Shown here: in pieces, positions 34,500-45,597 of the stretch
Layout of the letters: every line of letters starts with the position of its first letter
How positions within the stretch are numbered: the stretch's first letter is position 1
Source of the DNA: Sclerodactyla briareus
Lineage: Eukaryota > Echinodermata > Holothuroidea > Dendrochirotida > Sclerodactylidae
DNA length: 64,000 bases
Direction of reading: 5' to 3'
NCBI GenBank assembly: GCA_026419785.1
Contig: JAODTK010000444.1
Span: forward strand, 62,001 to 126,000
Notes under the pieces: model-generated
The model's database searches: none
Seen by the model: the letters and a program-made list of their open reading frames with translations, nothing else
Told to the model about the DNA's origin: nothing
Made by a program: the position numbers and the translations under genes

Positions 34500-36109
34500 C
34501 ACGATATGCGAATTGTTACCGGGTGAGCAGAATTTGGGTTAGTTCTTAGACTCCCCGACACCCACACCCACAGCCACCAGGTGATACCTGGTCGGGTGTG
34601 GGTGAAAAAACAATGGATACTGCTGAAACTCCTACACCCACAATGTTGAGGTTGTGGAAGTGTGTGTGTGGTTTTTGTTAGTGTGAAAGTTCTGAACCCC
34701 CCACACCAACAACTTTGGGAAGCATATGACAATTGTTTGAGGCTTGTGGTTGTAGGGTTTTAGTAGTATCCTTATAGTGATTTCTAAAACCCCCACACCC
34801 ATGACTTCGGTAAGCGTGTGGTGTGTGAAAAACAACTTGAGGTTGTGGGTGTGGGAGTTTGTAGTATCCAATAGTGATTGCTCTAAAACCCCACGACCTT
34901 AAGTAACGGGTAACAATTATTGGAGTTGTGGTGTGGAGGTTTCAATAGTACCATATAGTGAGGTGCATTGCTTGAAATGCCCACAACCTTTGGCTAGAGT
35001 TGTAAACAATGTTTGAGGTGTGGGTGTGGAGGTTTCAATGTACCCATTATAGTGATTGTGAAAACCCTGTGACTTTGGCAAGCATGTCAACAACGTTTAA
35101 AGTTGTGGTGTGGGGGTTTTAGTAGTATCCCATATACGTGATTGCTAAAACCCCCATGACCCTTTGGCTAGCATGTAATGTAACAAGTTTGAGTATGTGT
35201 GTGGGGTTCAATAGTACCCATATAGTGATTGCTAGAACCCCCACGACCTTTAGTAAGCGGGTGGGAAGGTAAAACAATGTTTGAGGTTGTGGGGGTGTGG
35301 GGGTTTTAGTAGTATCCATATTGTGATCGCTAAAACCCTCACGACCTTAGTAAGCGGGTGGTGGTGGTACACAACGTTGAGGTTGTGAGTGTGGGGGTTT
35401 TAGTAGTATCATATAGTGAGTTGCTAAAACCTCCATGACCTTAGAAAGGGGTAACATGTTTGAGGTGTGGGTTGGGGGGTTTTAGTAGTATCCATATAGT
35501 GATTGCTAAAACCGCCACAACTTTAGTAAGCGCGGGTTAACGGTAACAATTTGATGTGTGGGTGTGGGGGTTTTGTAGTATCCATATAGTGATGCTAAAA
35601 CCCCCAAACCTTTGGTAAGCGGGGTAACAAGTTGAGGTTGGGGGTGTGGGGGTGGTTAGTTAGTTTCCATATGTGATAAGCTAAAACCCTCACGCCTTTA
35701 GTAAGCGGGGTAAAAAACGGTTGAGGTTGGGAGTGGGGGGTTTTAGTAGTATCAATATAGTGTGATTGCTAAAACCTCCATGACTTTTAGTAAGCGTGGG
35801 GGTAGGTGGGTAACAATGTTTGAGGTTGTGGGTGTGGGGGTGTTAGTGCTATCCATATAGTGTTGCTAAAACACCACAACCTTTAGTAACGCCGGTAAGG
35901 TGGTAACAATGGTTGATTGTGGGTGTGGGGTTTTTTAGTATCCATATAGTGATTGCGTAAACCCCACAAACTTTATAAGCGGGTGGGGGTGGGTAACAAA
36001 CGGTTTGAGGTTGTGGTGTGGGGGTTTTAGTAGTATCCAGATAGTGATTGCTAAAACCCCACGACTTTAGTAAAGCGGGAAACAATGTTTGAGGTTGTGG
36101 GTGTGGGGT
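34500..36109. repeat. hairpin minisatellite, left half (about 85-90 bp units)
   Basis: About 17-18 units. Each contains 'ggttgtgggtgtgggggttt', 'tagtagtatccatatagtga', 'ttgctaaaacccccacgacc', 'tttagtaagcgggtggtaac' and 'aatgtttga'. Within a unit GTGGGGGTTTTAG and CTAAAACCCCCAC are inverted copies about 20 bp apart, so every unit can fold into a hairpin. The array continues at 42448 after the DIRS insertion. Confidence 0.92.
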
Positions 36110-36256
36110 ATTCACTGCGCTCCATATCACCTCACCTTTTAAGTGCATCTAATTAACAGTTGCCCTAGTAACTCTACATCTATGGGCTGTTGTCTACAAC
36201 CCCGCCCTCAACGTACGTTATATATAATTGGCACTGAACGGACGCCCCTCATCTTG
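36110..36256 (+). repeat. left inverted terminal repeat, DIRS 2
   Basis: Reverse complement of 42272-42447. Shared landmarks are 'agttgccctagtaactctac', 'atctaatgggct', 'tacaaccc', 'cgtacgt', 'aattggcactga' and 'acg.cgcccctcat'. Confidence 0.92.
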
Positions 36257-36799
36257 TTCGCAGCCGATTACGACACAAGAGCGTTAGTTGCTCGGCAACG
36301 TTCTATACTTATTGTATCGATCCTCTTATCTGGACTTTCCTGGATTTACCTGGCATGAACGGATTTAACAGTGTATTTTTACGTATTCTGTGAGGAATTT
36401 TCTTGTGGATTATTCTTCTCACGAAGATTCCTTAAGGATATCGGCTGAGTACTGTTTCTTACCCTAAGTTTGTCTAAATTCACGGTTCGATATTCGCTAG
36501 CCTAACGTATTGTGTAGTGTAGTGTGGTCGGCCTAGCCTTTCGGTCCGCCTTTGGGTGAGGACTGCGGTTTGAGTGTTTTGGGGTTTCCATTCTTCCATC
36601 CCCACTTTTTAGGTGACTTGGGTCTAGTTTGTCTTTAAGCTGGGGGGTCGGAAACAGGGTTTTTCGCTGCGGTTCGGACGCAGGTGATAGGCTAGGCTAG
36701 TTAAGTAGGTATAGGCCGTTGATCAATGGCTTACGCTTGCATAGTACTAACGTAGGTTCCATTGCTACCTAGCAAGGCGGTGGTTACGGCGTAGACTAG

Positions 36800-38890
36800 G
36801 CCTCGACATGGAGGTCTCAGGTGAGATTCTGGGCGGGGCAGAGCAAGGGGCGGGGGGAAAGGGAAGGGTAAGGCTAAGGGTAGGAGTAGTAGTAGGGTAG
36901 GAAGAGGGGGGTCAGGAGGAAACGGTTCGGTGGAAGGTTCTTCACGAGGGGCTTGGTAGGGGTTTAGGGGCGGACTCCGCGGAGGGTGGACTGTCTCGCA
37001 AGGGCAGGACCTGACGCCGAGCCTGTCTCCGATGCTGAAGTGGGTCCGGGCTCGTACTCAACCGGGTGCGAGTCCCACTTCAGGATTCAGGTTCCGTTGG
37101 GGGTGAGGCGTCTACGGATGTGCTCACCCCTTGACTCTCCCATGTTGGTTTTGCCTCGGTTGGGCCACAGGGTCCATACATCACGGGGGGATCGGGCAAG
37201 TTCCGATCCCGGCGAGGTATGAATGCCCCGTCATTCAAAACTGTTGGAGCTAGAGGAGAAGGCCCCGTTCTCGGGGGAGGCCAGCTTCAGCTTCCGTGAG
37301 GTATACGAACGACGTTCAGGGTTTTTATAGGAGCGCCCCGCAGCAAAGCTACCAGGGTAACAGCTGGGCAGGATACGGACATGTCCCAGGTCGTATATAG
37401 TCATTATTGCCGTAGGCAGGCTGTTACCGCCTTCCCAGGAAGTGTACAGGGGGCCTCCTTTGGTACGCCTTGTCCTTTTGGCCCTTAGGGTCACATCGGG
37501 TCAAGGAAAAAACGCTCCATCCTTCGGGACCGGGGTGGGACCGGGGTCGGCTGGTAGTCTCTGCCGGGCGGGAATGAGACGGCAGCCGCTCGGAAGGGAG
37601 GACGGGTGTTTAAGGCAGTAGTGGGGGGGGGGTAATCTGGGACACGAGCTAGCCGATCCTGCGTGGATGGACCAGCTCGTGGGCGGCTTGCTCCCATCAT
37701 TGCGGGGTGCGGAGGTTTCACGCCAGACCGTAGTGTCAGGAGTGGCCACCTGTACAACACGTTCAAGTAGCCCCCACCTCCGCCGAGGATTCGACCCCCC
37801 CTCCGGCACGGGCATTGCCGCTGCGGCATGACTCACAGTCCCTCTTCGCAGGTATCTTCGGAGGATTCGGAGGAGGGAGCAGGGGATCTGGGGGAGGCCG
37901 AAGTGCGCAGCGGGGACTCCCTCCTCTGGCCACAGGCGATAACCTTCAGCGGGGAGGGCTCTGGTCCAGGAGTTCGCGACAAGGCCGTGAGAATCCTATC
38001 TCGCGGCTGGGTTACGACTCCCCTGGGGTTCCTCCGCCAGTGGTCGCCTGAGTCTCGAATAGGTCAACCAAGGAGGTGAGGAGCCAGAGGTGTCGCCGCT
38101 ACTGCAGTGGACGCGTCCTGCCAGGGACCCGTTTTCAGGGGGGGCAGGGGGGGCCTGGGCGGGTGGGGTGGGGGGGGAGGCTGGCCATTTCGCAGGGTAG
38201 GCTTGTCAAGCCCTCTCCGGAGTCTGTGGAGGCCCTGTTTACCGTCCCTACCATCACTGAGGCCACGGCCCAGAAGGCTAAGGCGGAACAGGGACACTCC
38301 ACCTCTAAGGGTGGTTAAGGTCACGTGGAAGAAGCGATTGAGGACTATGGTCGCAGGGGATAGGTCCGGACGCATGGGAATGAAGTTCTCATCTGTCTTC
38401 CTGCTAGGGCGGAGGGGCTCCATCGGTACTTCCACCAGCAGGCCCAGGATCAGGACCACCAGCCCCACGGGATGGGCCATGATCATCAGTGGTTTGCTGG
38501 GACTCTGGCAAGACTGATTTTTATCCGGTTGCCAGGATATCCCACAAGGCATTGACGGAGCGCCGAGGAAATCTCCTCGTCTATTCAAACTGGCCTTCGC
38601 AGAGGCTAGAACATCTTTAGAGACGCTTGAGTGGATGACTTGACCTTTCCATGGGGAGTTGGGACAAACACTCGAGGAAGAGGTCAAGAAGTTTGAAGAA
38701 GCGTCAGCAGCCTCCTTCAAACGTCCAGCAAACAGTCCCCATGGGCGCGAGCTAGTCGCGCGCTCGAGGCGCTCAGTGCAGGCACGGCGCCACATTCTAA
38801 GAAGAAGAGCGCAAGCCAGCAGATGCGAGGGGTAGCGCGTCCAGGGGGGCAGGGCGGCTGGCAGGGGGAGAGGGCGTGAGCAGGCAAACG
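36800..38890 (+). pseudogene. gag-like region of DIRS 2 (frame-broken)
   Basis: GC-rich, Gly/Ser/Pro-rich coding-like stretch between the left ITR and the RT. It includes an acidic EDSEEGAGDLGEAE piece at about 37855-37900. Competing frames occur on both strands (including a 243-codon open frame on the - strand at 38064-38795) and neither start nor stop can be fixed. Assigned by position only. Confidence 0.45.
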
Positions 38891-38929
38891 ACCTAGGTTT
38901 CCTACCTTAGTCCAAGGGCCTAATCAGCC

Positions 38930-39640
38930 TTAGGTGTGCCCACCCCACCATAGCCCCAACGGTGGGGGGGAGACTTCTGCGGCTTTGCGGAGTGGCAATG
39001 CTTCTGACGGATGCGTGGGTGTAGAGATGTTTCGGGACGGGTTTACGTCTAGAGTTCAACGCACACACAACGCATATCGGGGGCCGATCGGAGTCACACC
39101 AGTTCCCGCCGACCCGGGACAGAGGTGGCTTAGAGGGGGAGATCAGGATCGCAGCCTGAAGGGAGCCATCCGGCGGGAGTTGGGCGGAGGGCCGCCGTTC
39201 CTCTAGTCCTTCTTCCTGGGCTCCAAGAAGGGTGGGCGTGGCGCCCAATCTGAACCTCAGGCGTGAACGCCTATATCCGACGCGTAGCTTCCGTAAGGGA
39301 AACTCTCGCGGTCTAGTCCCCACCTTGCGGGGGGAAATGGGCGACGTCAACGACTGAGGGATGCCTTACCTTCATGTCCCATCCTACCGGAGCTGTCGCG
39401 TTCCTCGCTTTTCGGTACAGGGGGAGAGCTTCGTGTTCTCGGTCCTCCCTTTCGGCCTGTCTACCGCCCCTCGAGTCTTCACTCGGGTAGCGGGGGCCGC
39501 AGTGGCCGAGATCCGAAAGCGGGGAATCTCGCTGTTCGCTACCTGGACGATTGGCTCATCCTGAGGAATTCTTGTCCGACAGGATCAGGAGAAAGGACCC
39601 CGGGAGGTGGGTTGGCTTCCTGCAGTCCCATAGGCTGGTT
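38930..39640 (+). pseudogene. reverse transcriptase domain of DIRS 2
   Basis: At 39421-39500 it reads FVFSVLPFGLSTAPRVFTRV, the DIRS motif B, followed by AAVAEIRKRGISLF and the motif C area at 39540-39570. Upstream, in another frame, GAIRRELGGGPPFL and an N-L-R-R-L-like fingers segment lie at 39150-39270, with AYLHVP-like motif A at 39360. A frame change interrupts the catalytic motif. Confidence 0.85.
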
Positions 39641-39879
39641 GTCAAAGGGAAAAGTACTCACCTGTCTCCTCCCCAGTCTCTTGGTGATTTGGGGGCCGAA
39701 TCAACTTCACTCGCAGCAGGCAGGGTTGTCCCCTTCCCTGGAGAGGATTGCCCTCTGACGAAGGGGTCTCAGCATCCTCGGAAGGACTTACAGCTGCGCG
39801 GCGCGACGGCTGGTAGTCATGGGGATGATAGGCGAGTATGTGGGAATCGTGTCCCCTCTGTGTCTGCGGCTGCGCCCCC

Positions 39880-40510
39880 TCCAGCTCCACCCCTCAGTTT
39901 TCAGGCCGGCGTCGAGGGACCTTTCAGCCATCGTCCCGTTGTCGGTGGGAGTCGTCCTCACCTCGAGTGGGGGTTGGCGGACTGTGAGAACCTGAAGCGA
40001 CGGGGTGGTTCCATTCGGCCCAATTCCGCCAAACCTTTGGCAGGCACGACCCGATGCGTCCCTTTAGGGCTGGGGGGCCTTCTGCGACGCGCAGGACCAT
40101 GTCTGGGACTTGGTCAGCCGTGGAAGGCGGGCCAGCACCTCAATGTGCGGGAGCTGGAGGCAGTTCTGCGATCGTCAAGCGTCTGACGGATCTAGCGCGG
40201 GGCAAGTGCCTGACGGGCTTTTCGGACAACAATCTGCCGTGCGTACATCAACAGGCAGGGGGAACCAGGTCCCCCAGGCTCTGTATGGTGGCATGGGCTC
40301 TATGGATGTGGTGCTCACCGGCACGAAATCCACCTGCGGCTTCGCAATTAGCAGCATGGAGAATGTGCTGGCAGATGCTCTGTCTCAAGGGACGAGTGAG
40401 GCAGGGAGAGTGGACTGGCCACAGACGCTGGGCAGCATGGGTGTTCGCCAACATCCACAGGGCCTTGGGACTTGTTCGCGACAGCCCGCAAGCGAGAGTC
40501 CCGCCGTATG
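39880..40510 (+). pseudogene. RNase H region of DIRS 2
   Basis: HLNVRELEAVLRSS at 40135-40175 is the conserved acidic strand of DIRS RNase H. AGGTRSPRLC at about 40255 and NVLADALSQGTSE at about 40365 are the final boxes of the domain. The following WDLFATAR-type segment near 40470 is the usual C-terminal linker. Confidence 0.75.
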
Positions 40511-40899
40511 ATGAGGTTCTTCACCCTAGGGCATTGTCGGAGGATGCCATGTCATCAGCGGGACGGGCTGACGCTTACGAGTTTCCTCCCTCAGCCTTGG
40601 TTCATCGGCGCTTCTCAAGGTCAGAGTCTCCAGGGTGGCGGGATCATCCTGGTCGTCCCCCTCTGGATACGCCAGCCATTGGTTCCCGCTCCTCCTCAGC
40701 GTGGTGGTGGCCAAGCCTGTCCTGCTACCGCCGTGCGCCGAAATGGTTGTCAAGGACAAGGAGCGCGTTCGCACCCCAGAGTGAGGACCTTCATCTCTCT
40801 GTGTGGCGTCTGTCCGGAGATCCCTCGTTGCACAGGGAAATTTCGCCGGACGTTTGCGCTTGGCGCCGAGTCAAGGAGACCAACCACGATTAGAACTGA

Positions 40900-41800
40900 C
40901 GATTCCCGAATGCAGATTTCAATTAATCAGTGGTTTGTCTGCGAGAGAAGGTTACTCAGAGTGAAGGCCTCTCTAGGCGGTTCTTCCTTCCGCAAGTGTC
41001 TGTTGACGAGGGCAAACAGGTTAACACTATTAGGAACTATCGGTCGGCCCATAGGGGCAATCCCACCAAGGGTTTCCCGAATCGGGGTCGACGCTGGGCA
41101 AACAGCCTGGTCATTGCCCAGCTTTGCGCGGCTATGGGTAAACAAGCGTCCGGTGGTGTCGGCGCTGGCCCCATCGTGGTCATTAACGCAGGGCTCAGGC
41201 CTTGGCAAGGCTCCTTACGAGCCTCTGCACGAAGCTCTCTTGCGATCTGAATAACAAGGGAATCTGTTCCTGGTTGCAGGGGCTTCAGCAAGGCGGGAGG
41301 AGCTGCATGGCAGGCGCTCTCAGTGAGCCAGGTCGTTTGCTGTTTTGAGAACATTGGGGTTTCGGCTGGTGACGGATCCAACATTCTTAGCCAAAGAAAA
41401 AAAAAAAAAAAAAAAAAAAAACCAGACCCGGAGTTGATTCAGCGGAATATTTTCATCCCGGAAATCGCAACTCTTTCCTCTGTCCGGAGACCGGCTATGG
41501 GGTCAGTCAGAGCTTTGAAGTCGGTACATTCATAGGACAACGGGACGCGGGCTCCACAAGTCCTCTTCGGTCTCCCTGGAGGGAGCATACTGCTGCTCCA
41601 AGGATACCCATTTCAGGTGGCTGGCCGAGGTCATTAGGCCTCAACGCACAAGAGGCTCAGTTCGGGCCCATGAGGTTGGTGGGGCAGCGCGTCTCGAGCT
41701 TTGTTAGCAGGAGTTCCAGTCGAGAAATCTTCGTATGCCGCATGGAAAGATCTTCAAAATTTTGTTTCGTGCTACCTCTCCGATTTTACCCTTGCGGCGG
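40900..41800 (+). pseudogene. tyrosine recombinase of DIRS 2
   Basis: GASARREELHG at 41278-41310 carries the first catalytic Arg box. SVRALKSVH at 41505-41535 and a TISRWL-like box near 41610-41630 follow, then a histidine-containing AHEVGGAA box at 41665 and YAAWKDLQNFVSCYLSDF at 41735-41788, which includes the expected catalytic Tyr region. A run of about 25 A at 41396-41421 sits where neighbours encode a short Lys box, so it is an expansion or a sequencing artefact. Confidence 0.82.
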
Positions 41801-41895
41801 GAGGCGGCATTTGGCCATTCAGTCCTGGCGCACCCTCCTCAGGGTTCGCTCCCACCAAACGGGGTTAGGTATGCGGTGGTTTTTTAGGCTCGGGG

Positions 41896-42000
41896 CTAGG
41901 TTGCTAATTAGAGCACTAAAAAGGGAGTATGGAGCGCAGTGGCATCCCCAAAACTTAATGGTTGGGTATTAACTAGAGACCATACTCACCTTTTGAAAGG
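41896..42000 (+). repeat. internal complementary region (ICR), DIRS 2
   Basis: 41896-41942 is the reverse complement of the left end ('gctaattaga', 'ggagcgcagtg'), and 41945-42000 is the reverse complement of the right end ('ccccaaaac', 'gggtattaact', 'gaccatactcacctttt'). The two halves meet at 'gcatcc', as expected for a copy of the circle junction. Confidence 0.9.
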
Positions 42001-42271
42001 TTTGTTGTTCGCTCCCACCACCCACCCCCAGGAGGGAGGGGCGCTTCAGCTCGTTAGACTCGTGAATCCTGGGCGGACTTGTTGGCTACGAAGTAGCACG
42101 GGCTATGGTTGTCAGTTACTAACGGGGACTTCACCTATCTGGCGGGGTTTCGGAGTTGGGGGGGGGATGCTCCGCTCTGTCCTAAATCCGCCGATACCAG
42201 GGAGCAGCACAGGTGAGGTGAGTTTGCCTCACTCGGCGGGGTTATTGTGTAGTGACACTGGGGATGCGAAA

Positions 42272-42447
42272 ACAAAAGAATGAGGGGCGTCGTTTTCAGT
42301 GCCAATTGATACGTACGTGAGGGAGTGGGGTTGTAGGGGAAACAAAGCCCATTAGATGTAGAGTTACTAGGGCAACTGCTATGAGAGCACTTAAAAAGGT
42401 GAGTATGGTCGCCAGTTAATACCCAAACCAGTACGTTTTGGGGAATT
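42272..42447 (-). repeat. right inverted terminal repeat, DIRS 2
   Basis: Inverted partner of 36110-36256, ending 'gttttgggga.att'. Confidence 0.9.
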
Positions 42448-43050
42448 TAGTAGATCCTTCTAGTGATTGCTAAAAACCCACCACAAAGCTTTGGTAAGCG
42501 GATAACAATGTTTGAGGTTGGGGGCTGTGGAGGTTTCGATAGAATTTACCCATTAACGTGGATTGCTAAAACGCCCACAACCCTTTGGTAGCTTGTAACA
42601 GTGTTTGAGGTTGTGGGTGTGGAGGTTTCAATAGTACCCATATGGTGATTGCTGAAACCCCTACGACCCTTTAGTAAGCGGTGGGGGGGGGTAAGGTGGT
42701 GGTGGTGGTTGGGGAACAACATTGATGAGGTTGTGGGTGTAGGGGTTTAGTAGCATCCATAGAGGGTTGATTGCCAAAACCCCCACGACCTTTGGCTAGC
42801 GTGTAACAATGTTTGAGGTTTGTGTGTGGGGTTGGTTCAATAGTTACCCATATAGTGACTGCTAAAAACATCCACGACCTTTGGCTAGCGTATCACAAGT
42901 TTGAGGTGGGGGTTAGTGGGGGTGTCAATTTTTAGTACCCAGATAGTGATTGCTAAAACCCCCTGACATTCGGACAAGGGTGTTGAAGTTGCGGGTGTGG
43001 GTTATTAGAAAGGATCATATCGTGATTTCAAAAAAACCACACCCAACTTC
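42448..43050. repeat. hairpin minisatellite, right half
   Basis: Six or seven further units of the array at 34500-36109, starting in mid-unit ('tagtagatccttctagtgat'). Units here more often read 'ggaggtttcaatagtaccc', a variant also present in part of the left half. Confidence 0.9.
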
Positions 43051-43431
43051 GGGGGACACACGTGATTAAAAACTGGCCGGAGAAGACATTGTGCGTCGGA
43101 ACATTTAGACACGTGTGCACGTCACGAAAATATAGGTACTATCCTTCTGACTTCAATAGCTATGCAGGGTACCTACCCATTGCTCTTAATTTAGATTTTA
43201 TTAAATTCCCAGACATGTCATGGTCTAGGTCCAACCTTCTCTATCAAATCATGCCGCTGAAAGAGTCTATGCCGGATTGAGTTATTTTCAATACCACTGG
43301 TTGCGTTTATACAGAGGAATTCTTAGTTATAGGTCTTTTACTCAGAATTACTGTGAGGTCAGGTTTCAATGTCTTGGCATAAGGAGTGTCTATAACACCA
43401 GATTCATGTATATGTATCTTTGTGTTACTAG

Positions 43432-43602
43432 GTTCCACACAGGGGCGGGTCGTACCAGAATGCCGCAGGCAACACCATCAGGCTTTCCAGGAATTGTCAT
43501 GCGGAGATGACGAACGATCTCAAGAGCTGAGGAAAACATGTGCAGCTGTTGCTCCATCCACGGCACTAGGGAAAACATTGAGCATAGAATAGATGATTGA
43601 AG
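43432..43602 (+). CDS. spectrin-like exon
   Basis: Acceptor 'tgtgttactag', donor 'ttgaag/gtaaat', 171 nt. It reads QHHQAFQELSCGDDERSQEL then RKTCAAVAPSTALGK, with a stop near the 3' end (one indel). Good helical pattern, and it shows that the gene continues beyond DIRS 2. Confidence 0.65.
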
Positions 43603-44001
43603 GTAAATCACCTTAATGTGAGAGGTGGAGGTTAACATAGGATGGGCACGACATGGCTGAGTGTTATAACCATTACCAAAGTAACCCCCCACCCCTCACC
43701 CAGTCAAATGTGGGTGGAGGGTAAAAACATCCTTATGGAAGGTAGGAGCTTGTGATTTGTTCTGTTTTTCCCCCTAATCACAGTATAGGTAATTAGGATC
43801 TCTGATAACTGATGAAGAGAGAGAGACATTTTACCCCATTCACCCACACTCTGAATTTTTGTGTCTACTGTCTGAAGCATGGAGAATAGCACCTAAGTTA
43901 AGAAGATGTTCCCCGTTCGAGGATGGGATGAATGAATGTGTCGCACAGTCAGTTTATATGGGCAAAATAACGATGGCCAGTGGTTTTTGTTTTCTTCTCA
44001 G

Positions 44002-44068
44002 GAGATAGGGGTGCTAATGAAGGAGCTCGGAAGGAAAATGATCTCCTTCTTCCATACTTGATGATCCG
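44002..44068 (+). CDS. short candidate exon
   Basis: Acceptor 'gttttcttctcag', proposed donor 'gatccg/gtcagt', 67 nt. It reads EIGVLMKELGRKMISFFHT. Small, but the acceptor is strong and the peptide amphipathic. Confidence 0.4.
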
Positions 44069-44288
44069 GTCAGTTGGCCTCAACTCCCCCCTGAATGACT
44101 TTGTTCATGTGTGGATAGAGTAGACTGCTGGCATTGTGCAGATTCAGGCCCAACAGGTTTCTTGGGGGGAGTTGAGACAATGGTCAGGTACAGGTCTAGT
44201 TGCTGATTGAAGGGTGTCCTGGTTGTGGCAGTAGAGGTGCAGGGTGTGTCCTGCCATGTACCCTCATCAGAGGCTGCGAGTCTCAAAT

Positions 44289-44589
44289 CAGGGTTCCCCA
44301 CGGGTCATGGAAAACCTGAAAGAGTCATGGAATTTCATAATTTAAAAAATCAGGCCCGGAATGGTTTCGAAATTCAGTGAAAAGTTTTGAGTCATGGGGA
44401 GGAAGTCATGGACATTTTCATGAAGTGATGTGTCACTTTCTCACAGTGTTCGCTGTTGTTGCTTCAGCTTTTTGTTGGTTGTGCATTTGAGAATTTGTGC
44501 GAGATAGAGAGAAGGTCATAGACATTTTTTAGTGGTCATGAAATGAAAAAGTCAGGGAAATTGATGGCCAAGAATCTGCAGGAACCCTG
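44289..44589. mobile_element. 301-bp MITE with CAGGGTTCC termini
   Basis: It begins CAGGGTTCC and ends GGAACCCTG, perfect 9-bp inverted termini, with no coding capacity. The interior is built on repeated 'gtcatgga' / 'gtcatg.a' words. The flanks 'tcaaat' and 'ttaaat' could be an imperfect target duplication. The termini suggest a non-autonomous DNA transposon (hAT- or P-like). Confidence 0.8.
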
Positions 44590-44604
44590 TTAAATATAAT
44601 ATAT

Positions 44605-44611
44605 AGATTAT

Positions 44612-44644
<33 letters not shown>

Positions 44645-44690
44645 GCATATATCTAGATATATATAGAAGATAATATATATATTGTGTATG
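44605..44690. repeat. (TA)n microsatellite
   Basis: TA-rich simple repeat directly after the MITE. Confidence 0.85.
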
Positions 44691-45229
44691 TGAGACCATA
44701 AATATAAGCAAAAGACATATCCATAACAGTTCCTCTACATGTTCAGGTTGTTGTAACAGGACATGTGCAGGCGGTAATCCAGGGGGTATTCCCAAACAGA
44801 GATACCTTTGTGGACCTCGTTCAGAGGAAAGAACATTATTTATGCCATTTGACATTTTGGATTGTCCTTGAAATTACCCTACTGTGTTTAAGGACCCATG
44901 TATAGTCCATATTCTCAAAGTTGTGTGAAATACGGCAATTAAAAAAAAATAAAAAAGCTTGTAAATTGGACCCTGTGTCCTTTGAAACTGATTTTTCATA
45001 CTGTAGGGACTAACAACACCCATTCCACAAAGTTTTTGGTAAATGGACTAGATTTTTATTTTCACTGGAAAAAAAACCATTGCAAATCTGATCTCCAGTG
45101 ACATTGGAACACTGTCTCTATTGCTGGGACCAACTTGGGTTCCCTCCGCCAAGTTGTGTTGTAAATGTGAATAAACTCTGTAAAACTGCAAAAATAGAGG
45201 GCAGCAGACATGCTGTTAATGCCCTTTTT

Positions 45230-45400
45230 AAACTATTTCCGAGATGTCACTAGGCGAACATGTGGTATCAAGTTCAGATCAACGAATAAAGATAGATCGT
45301 TTCGCACTAATGCCTAAAGTTTCCGGCAGTGGCTACACCCCAAAACCATAACATCCAAGAACACTGGAGTGTTACCGGGATATGATATAAACAAATGAAG
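45230..45400. repeat. dispersed repeat fragment
   Basis: Shares the order 'agat.g.t..cactaatg.ctaaagtttc.gg', 'ggctacac.ccaaaaccataa', 'acactggagtgt' with 53330-53460. The 'CAAAACCATAA' ending marks a dispersed family. Confidence 0.5.
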
Positions 45401-45597
45401 TTATTGCCATATCAAATAGTATGTCACAGATCATGTCTTGTCAGTAGTACACTCACTAAACTGAGGTTGATTGGAGGGGTGTCCTGCTGAATTGCTCAAA
45501 AACATCCTTGGATTCGAATATTCAATGACTTAATAGGAGGAGTGAGTGTAAGACTACCCTATATTTAAAATTATGTGTGGTGTATGTGCTGTCCCAG

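Larger units (their letters stand above)
36110..42447 (+). mobile_element. DIRS-type retrotransposon 2 (about 6.3 kb), inside the minisatellite
   Basis: GC-rich element with inverted terminal repeats, an ICR and gag-like, RT, RNase H and tyrosine recombinase coding in that order. Its ITR sequence is unrelated to that of DIRS 1, so it is a different family. Left host sequence ends 'gtgggtgtggggt' and right host sequence resumes 'tagtagatcc', so joining the flanks across the shared ATT/TTT restores a normal repeat unit and shows that no host base was lost or duplicated. Confidence 0.92.

Noticed and set aside
34496..36148. Minisatellite considered as a CRISPR-like array
   Set aside because: Units are continuous tandem copies with no unique spacers, the host is a eukaryote, and there are no cas genes.
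38064..38795. 243-codon open frame on the - strand inside DIRS 2
   Set aside because: It lies antisense to the gag-like region in GC-rich sequence where chance frames are long. No domain was recognised.
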